From Xanthomonas sacchari (GTDB lineage Bacteria > Pseudomonadota > Gammaproteobacteria > Xanthomonadales > Xanthomonadaceae): a stretch of 64,000 bases of DNA. The DNA is taken from the NCBI RefSeq assembly GCF_040529065.1, contig NZ_CP132343.1, positions 3,658,001 through 3,722,000 on the forward strand, read 5' to 3'. The notes beneath the pieces were generated by a model. It worked only from the letters and a program-made list of their open reading frames with translations, had not been told where the DNA came from and searched no databases. Positions 36,001-45,835 of the stretch are shown here, piece after piece (the first letter of the stretch is position 1; each line of letters starts with the position of its first letter). Made by a program: the position numbers and the translations under genes.

Positions 36001-37136
36001 CCGGGATCGACCACGTAGCGGATCCGCGGCACCGTCAGCGAGGTTTCGGCGACGTTGGTGGCCAGCACCAGGCGCCGCCGCGGACCAGGGTTGAACACCC
36101 GGTCCTGATCGGCGTTGGAGAGCCGCGCGTACAGCGGCAGCACCTCGGTCTCGCGGTACTTGCGCCGTTCCAGCGCATGGTGCGCATCGCGGATCTCGCG
36201 TTCGCCGGGCAGGAACACCAGCACGTCGCCGCGCGGATCCAGCCGGGTGATTTCGTCGATCGCCGCCACGATCGCCTGGTTGACCGTGCGGTCGCCGGCG
36301 TTGTCGCCACTGTCGGCGTCGGCCTCCTCGCCGCCCGCCTCCTCCAGCGGCCTGTAGCGCACCTCCACCGGATAGGTGCGGCCTTCCACGCTGATCACCG
36401 GCGCATCGTCGAAATGCGCGGCGAAGCGCGCGGTGTCGATCGTTGCCGAGGTCACGATGACCTTCAGGTCCGGGCGCTTGCGCAGCAGTTGCTTCAGGTA
36501 GCCGAGCAGGAAATCGATGTTGAGGCTGCGCTCGTGCGCCTCGTCGACGATGATCGTGTCGTAGCTGGACAGCCAGCGGTCGCTGGCGATCTCGGCCAGC
36601 AGGATGCCGTCGGTCATGAACTTGATGCGGGTCTGCTCGCCGACGCGGTCGTTGAAGCGCACCTGGAAGCCCACGGTCTCGCCCACCGGCGTGCGCAGCT
36701 CCTCGGCCACCCGGCTGGCCACCGCGCGCGCGGCGATGCGCCGCGGCTGGGTGCAGCCGATCATGCCGGCGGCGCCGCGTCCGGCGGCCAGGCACAGCTT
36801 GGGCAACTGCGTGGTCTTGCCCGAGCCGGTCTCGCCGGCGATCACCACCACCTGGTGCTCGCGGATCAGCGCGACGATGCGCTCGGCCTCGCGCGCGATC
36901 GGCAGTTGCGGATCCAACGTGATCGCCGGCTGCTGCGCCGCGCGCGCGGCGCAACGCGACTGCGACGCCTGCAGCGCCTGTTCGAACGCCGTCTCCAGCG
37001 CGGCATTGCCGGGCGCGGCCTGCCAGCGCGACCATAGGCCCAGCAGGCGGCCACGGTCGCGGGTCAGCGCGCCGTCGATCGCGGCGCGGCGTTCGCGCAG
37101 GCGTGCCGGCACGGTAGGTTTTTCGATAGCGTTCAT
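33000..37136 (-). CDS. hrpA: ATP-dependent RNA helicase HrpA (DEAH box)
   Basis: Large DEAH/RHA helicase of 1378 residues, similar in size to E. coli HrpA (about 1300), which in E. coli rescues stalled ribosomes. Motifs are present in order: Walker A VIAGETGSGKTTQ (near residue 90), TQPRRIAARAVA, IIVDEAHERSLNIDF, VTSATIDT, LVLATNVAETSLT and QRKGRCGRIAEG. A winged-helix and ratchet region, an Ala/Pro-rich hinge (around residue 650) and the HrpA-specific C-terminal domain follow. The ATG at 37136 (MNAIEKPTVPARL) was chosen; an in-frame start at 37172 would add 12 residues. It diverges from dps. Confidence 0.94.
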   Translation of the reverse strand: MNAIEKPTVPARLRERRAAIDGALTRDRGRLLGLWSRWQAAPGNAALETAFEQALQASQSRCAARAAQQPAITLDPQLPIAREAERIVALIREHQVVVIAGETGSGKTTQLPKLCLAAGRGAAGMIGCTQPRRIAARAVASRVAEELRTPVGETVGFQVRFNDRVGEQTRIKFMTDGILLAEIASDRWLSSYDTIIVDEAHERSLNIDFLLGYLKQLLRKRPDLKVIVTSATIDTARFAAHFDDAPVISVEGRTYPVEVRYRPLEEAGGEEADADSGDNAGDRTVNQAIVAAIDEITRLDPRGDVLVFLPGEREIRDAHHALERRKYRETEVLPLYARLSNADQDRVFNPGPRRRLVLATNVAETSLTVPRIRYVVDPGYARVKRYSPRQKLDRLHIEPISQASANQRKGRCGRIAEGICYRLYAEADFQARPEFTDPEIRRSSLAGVILRMLQLGLGRIEDFPFLEPPDERAVADGWQQLVELGAVGEPDRHGLRKLTEIGRKMARLPVDVKLARMLVAAQQHGCLRPMLVIAAFLGIQDPRERPPEAREAADNAHAKFADARSEFVGILRLWDGYRQAHEDLTQSKLRDWCGRHFLGFLRMREWRELHRQLHLLCAELGWTEEPAEASLRPLLAGASAPAPARDAETAARATRGQLHRAARLAREGRGTGTPAAPAPVAQAAPPAPAEAGEAPRASERERAAAYQALHRALLAGLPTQVGHRTDKGDFLAPRQRRFLLFPGSALARKPPSWVLPATLLDTQKVWGLTNAAIEPDWVIAELPHLLARKHFDPHWSRAQGQVLASEQISLFGLVLAPKKPVHYGRIDPPGAHELFVRQGLVPGEINTRASFVADNQKVLAQAHEEEAKLRRAGIVADQDWQTRWYLDRIPGEIHSASGLDAWWKALAPEQRRTLHWSLADLLPGEGSAAERYPKYFPLGDARLPLHYRFEPGAADDGVTLEVPVHLLNALDPARLSWLAPGFVADKAAALIRSLPKALRRNYVPAPDFARAFYEAFPQPSADDMRGELARFLQRATGAPLSALEFDESALEPHLRMNLRLRDEAGKVLAESRDLDALRARFGERAGQAFAARAGRAMAAAGLREFPATPIPLQVPGEAGVPAYPALVDEGDSAALRIFADRAQAEAAHPRGVRRLLEIALADKVKQARKQLPVSPKTGLLYAAIESQERLRGDLVEAALNALLEQGLEAIRDADSFAQRRDAAAKQLFGEAMERLKLAEAIMGAAAELKPQLESPLMGWASGNLDDLRAQLAALLHPGFLRETPATALAQFPRYLRAMILRAERAKRDPARDQARMLELKPFVDALADAAAAGRGDTPEWQALRWDLEELRVSLFAQELGARAGISAKKLAQRVAQLR

Positions 37137-37229
37137 CAATCGGATGCCATTGAACGTTGAATCACAGCACATGCTTTAGTCTGTCTATTGTGACGCCATC
37201 TCGTCTGTAACCCCCAAAGAGGAATTCCC

Positions 37230-37796
37230 ATGGCCAAGAACAAGACCCCAGGCAAGACCAAGAACGCCGCCAGCAAGGCCGTCGCCGGCCAGCCGCTGGC
37301 CGGCCTGGCGCCGTCCGCGCCCAACATCGATATCGGGATCGGTGGCGGCGATCGCAAGAAGATCGCCGACGGCCTGTCGCACTACATGGCCGACGCCTTC
37401 ACCCTGTACCTGAAGACCCACAACTTCCACTGGAACGTGACCGGGTCGATGTTCAACTCGCTGCACCTGATGTTCGAGACCCAGTACACCGAGCAGTGGG
37501 CGGCGCTGGACGACGTCGCCGAGCGCATCCGCGCCCTGGGCTTCAACGCCCCCGGTTCGTACAAGGAATACGCGGCGCTGACCTCGATCCCGGAAGAGGA
37601 AGGCCTCAGCGACAGCGCCGACTGGCGCGAGATGGTGCGCCAGCTGGTGGTCGGCAACGAAGCGGTGTGCCGCACCGCGCGCAAGGTGCTCAAGACCGCC
37701 GACGACGCCGGCGACGACCCCTCGGTCGACCTGCTGACCCAGCGCCTGCAGACCCACGAGAAGTACGCCTGGATGCTGCGCTCGCTGCTGCAGTAA
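37230..37796 (+). CDS. dps: Dps-family DNA-protecting ferritin
   Basis: Dodecameric mini-ferritin that stores iron using hydrogen peroxide and coats DNA in stationary phase. The 188 residues have a Lys/Ala-rich N-terminal tail (about 35 residues, a likely DNA-binding arm) and then the ferritin bundle. Ferroxidase ligands are visible in THNFHWNVTGSMFNSLH and FETQYTEQWAALDDVAERIR. A strong AAGAGGAATT ribosome-binding site precedes the ATG. OxyR or RpoS control is usual for the family, but I cannot point to a specific site in the 93-bp hrpA-dps gap. Confidence 0.96.
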   Translation: MAKNKTPGKTKNAASKAVAGQPLAGLAPSAPNIDIGIGGGDRKKIADGLSHYMADAFTLYLKTHNFHWNVTGSMFNSLHLMFETQYTEQWAALDDVAERIRALGFNAPGSYKEYAALTSIPEEEGLSDSADWREMVRQLVVGNEAVCRTARKVLKTADDAGDDPSVDLLTQRLQTHEKYAWMLRSLLQ

Positions 37797-37804
37797 GGGG
37801 TTCC

Positions 37805-37829
37805 GCCCTGCCTGCCTGGCAGGCAGGGC
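37805..37829. terminator. Perfect palindrome just after dps, candidate terminator
   Basis: Twelve-base arms GCCCTGCCTGCC / GGCAGGCAGGGC around a single T, starting 9 bp after the dps stop codon. It would form a very stable RNA hairpin. No U tract follows, so it could equally be an mRNA-stabilising structure. Confidence 0.5.
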
Positions 37830-37879
37830 CAGCCGCCCGCGCGCCTCGCCGCGCGGAGCGAGACATCGGCTCGGCGCAC

Positions 37880-37904
37880 TGTGGGAGGGACTTCAGTCCC
37901 GACG
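37880..37904. repeat. Single REP arm (GGGACTTCAGTCCC family)
   Basis: TGTGGGAGGGACTTCAGTCC followed by CGACG, identical to the right arm of the pair at 22822-23002. No complementary full arm was found nearby; only a weaker palindrome (CGACAGGCTTCGTCTGCCGCG, interrupted) follows. It lies in the 251-bp gap between dps and recQ, which has no gene. Confidence 0.85.
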
Positions 37905-38047
37905 CCTTTCGAGCTCGGCCCGCGACAGGCTTCGTCTGCCGCGACCGCAAGGCAGTCGCCTCCTACAGACCAGCGCGCGTTCGCCTGACACGCGCTTGCG
38001 CACACCAGGAAGGCAAGCGCCCTTGCGCGGCGCGGTATCCTACATAG

Positions 38048-39856
<1,809 letters not shown>

Positions 39857-40028
39857 CGGCGACAGGTGCGATGCGTCGCTTGCCGGCGCATCGCGAAAGA
39901 TGGCCGGCGCCGGCAAGAAAATTTCCCGGTGCCGACAGGCCGGGTTCAACGTGGTATTGATAGCGTCAGCGTCATGGCGGGGAGTTTCACCGACCCCGCC
40001 CGGCCCTCTCTCTCCTGGCGGATGCCCG

Positions 40029-40523
40029 ATGAACCGCAGCCTCCTTTTTCTCGTCTGCACCCTGCTCGCCGGCCCCGCCCTGGCCCAGACCGCCGATGCC
40101 ACCAGCGACAGCGAGGCCGCCAAGCACAAGCTCGACCTGAGCGTGCCGCAGCAGCCGATCACCTATGCCGACCCCGGCACCAAGGCCGATCCGCCGGGCA
40201 CCTACTACGGCGACACCAGCGGCACCTCCGCCTCGGCGCAGAAGGCCGCCGCCGCGCAGGCCCGCGCCGAGGCCCTGCAGGCGCAGGCCGACCGCTGCAA
40301 CGGCGACGTGCACGGCAGCGTCGCCACCGGCATCGGCTATTCCACGCATGGCGGCAACAGCAACTACCAGGCCGCCAATCTGAACATGTGCAAGACCTCC
40401 TACACCGACGACGGCAAGCCGCGGCAGATGGGCATCAGCATCAGCGTCGGCCGCGGCGATGGCCCGGCATTCGGTCGCGGCTACTATCCTGGCGCGTATG
40501 GCCCGCCGCCGTTCGGCTGGTAA
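40029..40523 (+). CDS. Secreted hypothetical protein
   Basis: A 164-residue protein with a Sec signal peptide (cleavage expected after GPALA, about residue 19). An Ala/Gln-rich coiled segment lies at about 70-95 (SAQKAAAAQARAEALQAQAD). Cysteines at CNGDV and MCKTS may pair. The tail is Gly/Tyr/Pro-rich and ends GYYPGAYGPPPFGW. The predicted location is periplasmic or outer-membrane associated. No family recognised. It lies 172 bp after recQ with no operon partner. Confidence 0.7.
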   Translation: MNRSLLFLVCTLLAGPALAQTADATSDSEAAKHKLDLSVPQQPITYADPGTKADPPGTYYGDTSGTSASAQKAAAAQARAEALQAQADRCNGDVHGSVATGIGYSTHGGNSNYQAANLNMCKTSYTDDGKPRQMGISISVGRGDGPAFGRGYYPGAYGPPPFGW

Positions 40524-40590
40524 GCGCGGCGACGCGAGGGCAGCGCCGACAAGCCACGCCCGCCACCGTCGAACCGATGCACGTAACCTC

Positions 40591-40658
40591 GTAGGAGCGG
40601 CTTCAGCCGCGACAGGCTTTCCCGGTAACGCATCATCGCGGCTGAAGCCGCTCCTACC
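40591..40658. repeat. REP palindrome pair (GGAGCGGCTTCAGCCGC family)
   Basis: Arms GTAGGAGCGGCTTCAGCCGC (from 40591) and the inverse ending CGCTCCTAC (to 40658) with a spacer of about 25 bp. Same family as 32793-32856 and 48310-48373. Confidence 0.9.
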
Positions 40659-41093
40659 GCGCACTTCCCGCCGTGATTGCCAGCGCCCGCGGCTCTCCCG
40701 GCCGGGTACGCACGCGGCCTGGAACTCTCCGGCAGCACCTCCCCCTGTTCACGTCCTGAGTCGCGGCGCCCCGCGGTGCTTCATGTCGAGTCAGCACCCC
40801 TGAAACCGCCAGGGCCAGCTCGCGCTCCTCTACACGTCCCCAATCATGCAGTGCGCATTGCGAGCACGAAGCGTGCACCAATGCCCCCATCCAAGAGTGG
40901 CGGCCGTCACGCGCGTGGCGACGGGATCGACCAACGTGCCGCCGCACGCGCCGCAGCAACGCATCACGTCTACAATCGCGCTGCACAGGCGTCTGCTTAT
41001 GCGGCGGCGGCACGCGCTACAGCGTGCGCGCCGCGGACAGACGCCAGGCGGATATTCCCTCCATGTGGCACCGCTTCCCCCCGAGCCCACGCC
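40659..41093. other. Gene-free stretch upstream of the TetR gene
   Basis: About 435 bp with no coding sequence that I can support; short frames here lack start signals and family-like sequence. It presumably contains the tetR promoter, but no clear operator palindrome was found by eye. Confidence 0.5.
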
Positions 41094-41720
41094 ATGTCCA
41101 ACGTAGTCCGGCTGCACAGCGCCCGCGAACGCGAGCAGCGCCTGCACGATGACGTCCTCGATGCAGCCGAGCGCTGCATCGTCGAAAACGGCCTCGGCGC
41201 CACCACCTTCGAACTGATTGCCGGGACCGCCGACGTCTCCTGCAGCGCGGTGCGCCGGCAGTTCGACGACAAGCGCGGCATGGTCCAGGCACTGATGGAA
41301 CGCGACTACGAGCGCGCGATCCGCACGATGTGGCTGCTGCAACCGCCACCGCACCAGGACGCCACCGCCTTCATCGCCGGTGCGCTGGAAGAATGGCTGG
41401 TGGCCGATGCCAACCAGCGCCGGCGACGCCTGGACCTGGAGATGGACCTGGCCGCCGTGCGCGATCCAGAACTGGCGCAGTACGCGCGCCGGCTCAACGT
41501 CTCCCTGGTGCAGAACCTGGGCGACCTGCTGCGACGCATGCTGCGCGACCACGGCTGGAGCGGCGGCGAGGCGGAGTTCCAGGCCCGCGTCTATGCGGTC
41601 GCCGCGATGTGCGGCGGCCTGCACATGATGATGACCACGGGCGTGGAGCTCAACCGCATGCACCTGCAGTTGATCCTCAGCGAAAGCCTGGCGGGGATCT
41701 TCAGTACGGCGAAGGCCTGA
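41094..41720 (+). CDS. TetR/AcrR-family transcriptional regulator
   Basis: A 208-residue one-component repressor. The N-terminal helix-turn-helix occupies about residues 15-60 (LDAAERCIVENGLGATTFEL ... CSAVRRQFDDKRGMVQALM). A helical ligand-binding domain with a Met-rich C-terminal part (VAAMCGGLHMMMTTGVELNRMH) follows. The usual targets of such regulators are adjacent efflux or catabolic genes, but none is divergent here. The nearest downstream gene is the convergent siderophore-type receptor. ATG 41094 (MSNVVRLHSARERE) gives the standard TetR length. Confidence 0.9.
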   Translation: MSNVVRLHSAREREQRLHDDVLDAAERCIVENGLGATTFELIAGTADVSCSAVRRQFDDKRGMVQALMERDYERAIRTMWLLQPPPHQDATAFIAGALEEWLVADANQRRRRLDLEMDLAAVRDPELAQYARRLNVSLVQNLGDLLRRMLRDHGWSGGEAEFQARVYAVAAMCGGLHMMMTTGVELNRMHLQLILSESLAGIFSTAKA

Positions 41721-42272
41721 CGCCGTCGTCCGCCGCTCCCTTCGTCCTGACGGTTCGCCCCCACATCACCGAAGCCTTGACCGGAATCCTGATGCGCCCT
41801 GCGGACACAGACGCCGGCGCTGCGTTCCTGCACGAGGGCGGCATGAGGCCAAGCGGCGTCATCTGCGGCACGTCCCTGACCTGATCCCGCCCAACGCTCG
41901 GCGTCGATGCACTGCTGCCGTCACAAGCAGGAGGTCGACCTGGACGATGATCGGCACCGGAGCAAGCGACCCAACGCGAGCGGCGCTCAGGCAAGCGGCG
42001 CTGGCGCGTGCATGCCCTCCGCTGCGGCATGCAGCGCCTGAGCGATGTGCTGCAGCGTCCTGGAGGCGCCGGCAGTCCCTACGATGCTTACGCGTCGGAG
42101 GCGTGCACGACTGACACGCCGGCATGCGCGCTGGCATGGCGCCTGCGCCCGGCACCGCCTCGCTGACGTCGGAGCGCCCACTCCTTCTGCGCCATGCCTG
42201 CCCTTTCGCCGGCAAACCGACAGAACGTGAGCATACGCGCGCGGCAGACACCCCGCCTCGCTCGGCGGCGAC
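41721..42272. other. Gene-free stretch between tetR and the siderophore receptor, with a LysR remnant
   Basis: 552 bp between convergent genes with no intact coding sequence recognised. The only interpretable content is a short stretch resembling the C-terminus of the ArgP regulator encoded about 2.8 kb away (annotated separately). The rest appears to be decayed sequence. Confidence 0.55.
42008..42076 (-). pseudogene. Remnant of a LysR (ArgP-like) regulator C-terminus
   Basis: On the minus strand this stretch encodes SRTLQHIAQALHAAAEGM. The intact ArgP of this window ends SRTLQQIGQAMRSAAQRMRPV. Ten or more of about 18 residues agree without gaps, and the underlying DNA is also clearly similar (for example CTGCAG then GTCCTGG in both, on the plus strand). 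No start, helix-turn-helix or effector domain is present. It looks like the tail of a deleted argP-like paralogue. A chance resemblance cannot be excluded from such a short match. Confidence 0.5.
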
Positions 42273-44387
42273 TCAGAAATCCAGGCTGTAGCCTATGGTC
42301 AGGGTGCGACCGCGCCCGGCGAAGTAGCGCAGCGGTTCGACCAGCGCGCTTTGCGAGTAGTAGGTGATGTACTGGCGATCGAGCAGGTTGGCGATCGCCA
42401 GGCGCAGTTCGCCGCGCGGCAACCGGTAGTTCATTGCCGCATCGACCAGCGCATAGCCGTGGAACTCCTTTTGCGGGTCGTCGAAGCGCCGGCTGAACGC
42501 GTACTGCGCCTGCACGAACGTTGACAGCCGGTCGTCCCATTGCGCCGACCAGGTGCCCACGACGCGATTGGGCGCGATGTTGAGCCCGTCCAGGTGCGCA
42601 TCCAGTGTGCCGTTGCCGTCGCTGTCGTAGCGCCCACGCGTATATGCATAGGCCAGGCCGACGCGCTGCCGAGCGTCGACGCGGTACGCAAGGCTGGCAT
42701 CGAGGCCTTCGATGCGGGTCTTTTCCCGCGCCATCTGGAACGCGCCGTCCACCGCGATCACTCTTGTGCCGTAATCCGAACGCGACTGGAACACGGCCAT
42801 CTCCATGTCCAAGGCGTCGCCGCGCAGGCGCGTGCCCAGCTCGACGTTGCGGGTCAGCACCGGCTGCAGCGCGCTCAGGCTGGCGACAGTGGTCCCGGGG
42901 GTGTTGATCGAGCGCAGCACACGGCCGACATCAGGCATGCCGAAGCCTTCGGAGTAGCTGGCGAAGACGTTGAAGCCCTCGCTCGGCGCGAACACCGCGC
43001 CGGCGTTGTACAACGTCTCGGAGAACGACAGCGTGCCGCCCTGGACCTGCACGCGGTTGTAGCGCGCCAGCGTCTGGTAACTGTCGATCTCCAGTTCCGC
43101 ATCTTCGTGGCGCACCCCGCCATGCACGGTCAACTGCGGCAGCAGCCGGTACTCGCCTTGCAGGAACGCAGCGAAGTCGCGGTACTGCGATTCGGGCACG
43201 TAGGTGCGACCGGTGCTGTACAGGTCCTGCTTGCCGCGGTCCCACAGGGTGTCGAAGCCGCCGGTGAGCTTGAGCCGGCCATCGAGCAGACCGTCCTTGC
43301 CGAGGTTGGTCTTGGATCCCCACTTGGACGCCACCGAGCGCGACTGGTCGTACAACCTGCCGTTGGGAGCGATCCGTGGATCCTGGAAGGTGGCGGAATT
43401 GTCGGCGCCGAACAGGCCTTCGAATTCCTGGTTGAACACCATCGCCTTCAGTTCCATGCCGGCCAGATCGTGGTGCTCATAGGACAGGCCGGTGGTCCAC
43501 ACGTCATTCCACGGCGGCGTGCCTTCGGGCCGGCCGCGCACCGATGTGGTCGGAATGCCGAGATCGCGATCGCCGGCCACGCCCAGGTACTCAGCCTTGG
43601 ACTTGATGCGGTAGCGGTTGGAACTGAACTGCAACTCCTGCCGGTCGTCGATCCAGTAACCCAGCTTGGCATGCAGGTCGTAGGCGCGGGTGGCCATCAG
43701 GTCGCCCTGGGTCACGTCGGTGCCGATCGCGCGGCCGTCGCCGTCCACGTACAGTCCCTGGTCCTCGTAGCCGACGGCGAGCAGGTAATCGAGCTTGTCG
43801 GCGCGGCCGTCGACGCGGTAACCGGTCTTGTAACTCAGCGTCTGGGCATCGGCGCCGTCGGTCGGCAGCGTGGTCTGCGCGTCGAAGTGCTGATTGAATG
43901 TACCGGGTTGCGGCCGCCGGGTGATCAGGTTGATGGTGCCGCCGTTGGCGCCCAGACCGTTCATCGCGTTGGCGCCCTGGATCACTTCGATGCGCTCGAC
44001 CATCGCGTAGTCGATGGTATGCGCCTCGCGTCCGGTCGGGCGCAGCGGGTTGGACTGCGGGATGCCGTCGACCAGGATCAGCGGCGTGCGTCCGCGCAGG
44101 GTTTCGCCGCTGCCGTTCATCTTGCCGCGGCTCGGCGTGTACGACGGCAGCAGGCTGGACAGCACGTCCGACGAATTGCCGCTGATGCTGAGCTGCTGCG
44201 CGATCTGCTGCTGGTCGATCACCACCACCGTCTGCGGCGCCGTCTCCGCGGGCTGGTCGGTACGCGATGCGCTGACGATGACGCTGTCCAGCGTCTGCGT
44301 GGAGGGCGACTGCGCCCAGGCGTCGGTGGTGGTGACGGCAGTCGCCGGAAGCATCGCGGCGAACAGGAAAAACGGCAAACGCATCAA
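42273..44387 (-). CDS. TonB-dependent outer-membrane siderophore receptor
   Basis: A 704-residue receptor with a Sec signal peptide (about residues 1-25, ending DAWAQ). A TonB-box-like DSVIVSASR lies near residue 34. The plug (about 45-170) shows GRTPLILVDGIPQSNPLRPT and ERIEVIQGANAMNGLGANGG. The 22-strand type barrel ends GRTLTIGYSLDF with terminal Phe. It lacks the N-terminal signalling domain, so it is a plain transporter. Sequence character resembles catecholate/hydroxamate receptors, but the ligand cannot be named. A strong Fur-box match lies 50 bp upstream of the start, so iron-repressed expression is likely. No siderophore synthesis or ABC importer genes are adjacent. Confidence 0.93.
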   Translation of the reverse strand: MMRLPFFLFAAMLPATAVTTTDAWAQSPSTQTLDSVIVSASRTDQPAETAPQTVVVIDQQQIAQQLSISGNSSDVLSSLLPSYTPSRGKMNGSGETLRGRTPLILVDGIPQSNPLRPTGREAHTIDYAMVERIEVIQGANAMNGLGANGGTINLITRRPQPGTFNQHFDAQTTLPTDGADAQTLSYKTGYRVDGRADKLDYLLAVGYEDQGLYVDGDGRAIGTDVTQGDLMATRAYDLHAKLGYWIDDRQELQFSSNRYRIKSKAEYLGVAGDRDLGIPTTSVRGRPEGTPPWNDVWTTGLSYEHHDLAGMELKAMVFNQEFEGLFGADNSATFQDPRIAPNGRLYDQSRSVASKWGSKTNLGKDGLLDGRLKLTGGFDTLWDRGKQDLYSTGRTYVPESQYRDFAAFLQGEYRLLPQLTVHGGVRHEDAELEIDSYQTLARYNRVQVQGGTLSFSETLYNAGAVFAPSEGFNVFASYSEGFGMPDVGRVLRSINTPGTTVASLSALQPVLTRNVELGTRLRGDALDMEMAVFQSRSDYGTRVIAVDGAFQMAREKTRIEGLDASLAYRVDARQRVGLAYAYTRGRYDSDGNGTLDAHLDGLNIAPNRVVGTWSAQWDDRLSTFVQAQYAFSRRFDDPQKEFHGYALVDAAMNYRLPRGELRLAIANLLDRQYITYYSQSALVEPLRYFAGRGRTLTIGYSLDF

Positions 44388-44436
44388 CGGATCCTTGTGA
44401 CGAGGGCGATACGATCAGGCGTTGTCGACGACACCC

Positions 44437-44455
44437 AATAATGAGAATGATTATT
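44437..44455 (-). promoter_or_regulatory. Fur box upstream of the siderophore receptor
   Basis: The 19-mer AATAATGAGAATGATTATT matches the classical Fur consensus GATAATGATAATCATTATC at 15 of 19 positions and is nearly palindromic. It sits 50-68 bp upstream of the receptor start, within an AT-rich patch unusual for this genome. Binding of Fe-Fur here would repress the receptor gene in iron-replete cells. Confidence 0.88.
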
Positions 44456-44834
44456 ATAAACATATAGAAACTGCGCACGCCGTCTTTGCAGGCCCCGCGC
44501 ATGCCTGTCCGCTCCAGCATGCTCGAACGCGGATGGCCAGACCGGATGGAGCGTCCTCTCTTCCAGGCCCCGGGTGCATGCGCCGAGTCACCGATGCTGA
44601 GGAACGCCAAGGGCGATCAGCAGGAAGATGCGACGTCGGCTTGCTTGATGACACCGCCCCTGGTCGACCGCCGCCTGTGCGCGCGTGCCGGCGGGTGGAT
44701 GGCCACCGGGCCGCGGTCCGTTGGCGAAGCACGCCCTCTGGCTCCATGCAGTACCTGATTCCCGCTACGCGGCGCCCGGAAACCACGCACGCGCTCGGCT
44801 CCGCGCCTTTACCGCCGGCATTGCACAGAATCGA
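44456..44834. other. Gene-free stretch between the Fur box and argP
   Basis: About 380 bp between the receptor promoter and the argP stop codon. No coding sequence, tRNA or clear repeat is recognised. Codon-like periodicity is weak and short frames on both strands lack family resemblance. Confidence 0.5.
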
Positions 44835-45731
44835 TCAGACCGGCCGCATGCGCTGCGCCGCGCTGCGCATGGCCTGGCCGATCTGCTGCAGGGTCCTGGA
44901 ACGGACTGCGACGTGCTGCCAGTACAGCGGCACGTCGAGCCAGCGCTGCGGGTCGACGACGACGATCTGCCGCTGCCGCAGCGCGGCCACCAGCATCTGC
45001 TCCGGCGCCAGACACCAGCCCAGGCCGCGCGCGGCTGCCTCGACGAAGCCGATGGAGGTCGGCAGGTAGTGGATCGGCGGGTGCAACCGCGCACGGGTGA
45101 TGCGACGCACGAAGCGCGCCTGCAGCGCGTCCTTGCGGTTGTAGACGATCATCGGGGCGCGGGCCAGCGCTGCCGCATCCAGGCCATCGGCGAAGTAGCG
45201 GTCGAAAAAGACCGGCGAGGCGATCGCGCGGTAGCGCATCGCCCCCAGCGCCAGCACATTGCAGCCCTGCAAGGCCTTGCCGACGGAGGTGACGGCACCG
45301 AGCACCGCGCCACTGCGCAGCAGCTCCAGCGTGTGGTCCTGGTCGTCCACGTGGATGTCGAACAGAAACCCGTGTGCATCGTGCAGGGCCGCCAGGGCAT
45401 CCAGGAACCAAGTCTGCAGCGAATCGTCGTTGACGGCGATGGCGATGCTGCGGGCCGCTGAGCTGCTGGAAGGCGCCGGCAGCAGATCGGCCACCGCCTC
45501 GGCCTCCAGCACCTGCATCGGCCGCACACTGCGCAGCAGGCGCTCGCCGGCAGGCGTCGGCCGGCAGGGAGCCTGGCGCACGATCAGCACCTGGCCGAGC
45601 CGGTCTTCCAGCGCCTTGATCCGCTGCGAGACCGCCGACGGCGTCAGCGCCAGGCGGCGCGCAGCGGCCTCGAAGCTGCCTTCTTCCAGCACGGCGGCGA
45701 AGGCGGACAGTTGGGGATGAAGCAGATCCAT
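44835..45731 (-). CDS. argP: LysR-family regulator ArgP (IciA)
   Basis: Lysine/arginine-responsive LysR-type activator of the basic amino-acid exporter gene. The 298-residue protein has an N-terminal winged helix (LSAFAAVLEEGSFEAAARRL, then LTPSAVSQRIKALEDRLGQV) and a periplasmic-binding-like effector domain (IAIAVNDDSLQTWFLDAL ... GAVTSVGKALQGCNVLALGAMRYRAIA). These segments match ArgP specifically. It is divergent from the LysE/ArgO exporter across 104 bp, the standard arrangement in which ArgP controls argO according to cytosolic Arg and Lys levels. The start at 45731 gives the usual length. Confidence 0.95.
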   Translation of the reverse strand: MDLLHPQLSAFAAVLEEGSFEAAARRLALTPSAVSQRIKALEDRLGQVLIVRQAPCRPTPAGERLLRSVRPMQVLEAEAVADLLPAPSSSSAARSIAIAVNDDSLQTWFLDALAALHDAHGFLFDIHVDDQDHTLELLRSGAVLGAVTSVGKALQGCNVLALGAMRYRAIASPVFFDRYFADGLDAAALARAPMIVYNRKDALQARFVRRITRARLHPPIHYLPTSIGFVEAAARGLGWCLAPEQMLVAALRQRQIVVVDPQRWLDVPLYWQHVAVRSRTLQQIGQAMRSAAQRMRPV

Positions 45732-45835
45732 GGCAGCAAGGCAGATTAGGAACGCTTCACAGCCTACAGAAAAATGAGTTTGGCTAATCCTACTGGCACA
45801 TGCAGCATGCTTGCCCACGCCACCGGGCACTCCCC

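Noticed and set aside
39866-40594. Plus-strand frame overlapping the secreted protein gene at 40029
   Set aside because: A frame-shifted reading rich in Arg/Gly/Pro; the frame at 40029-40523 has the signal peptide and sensible composition.
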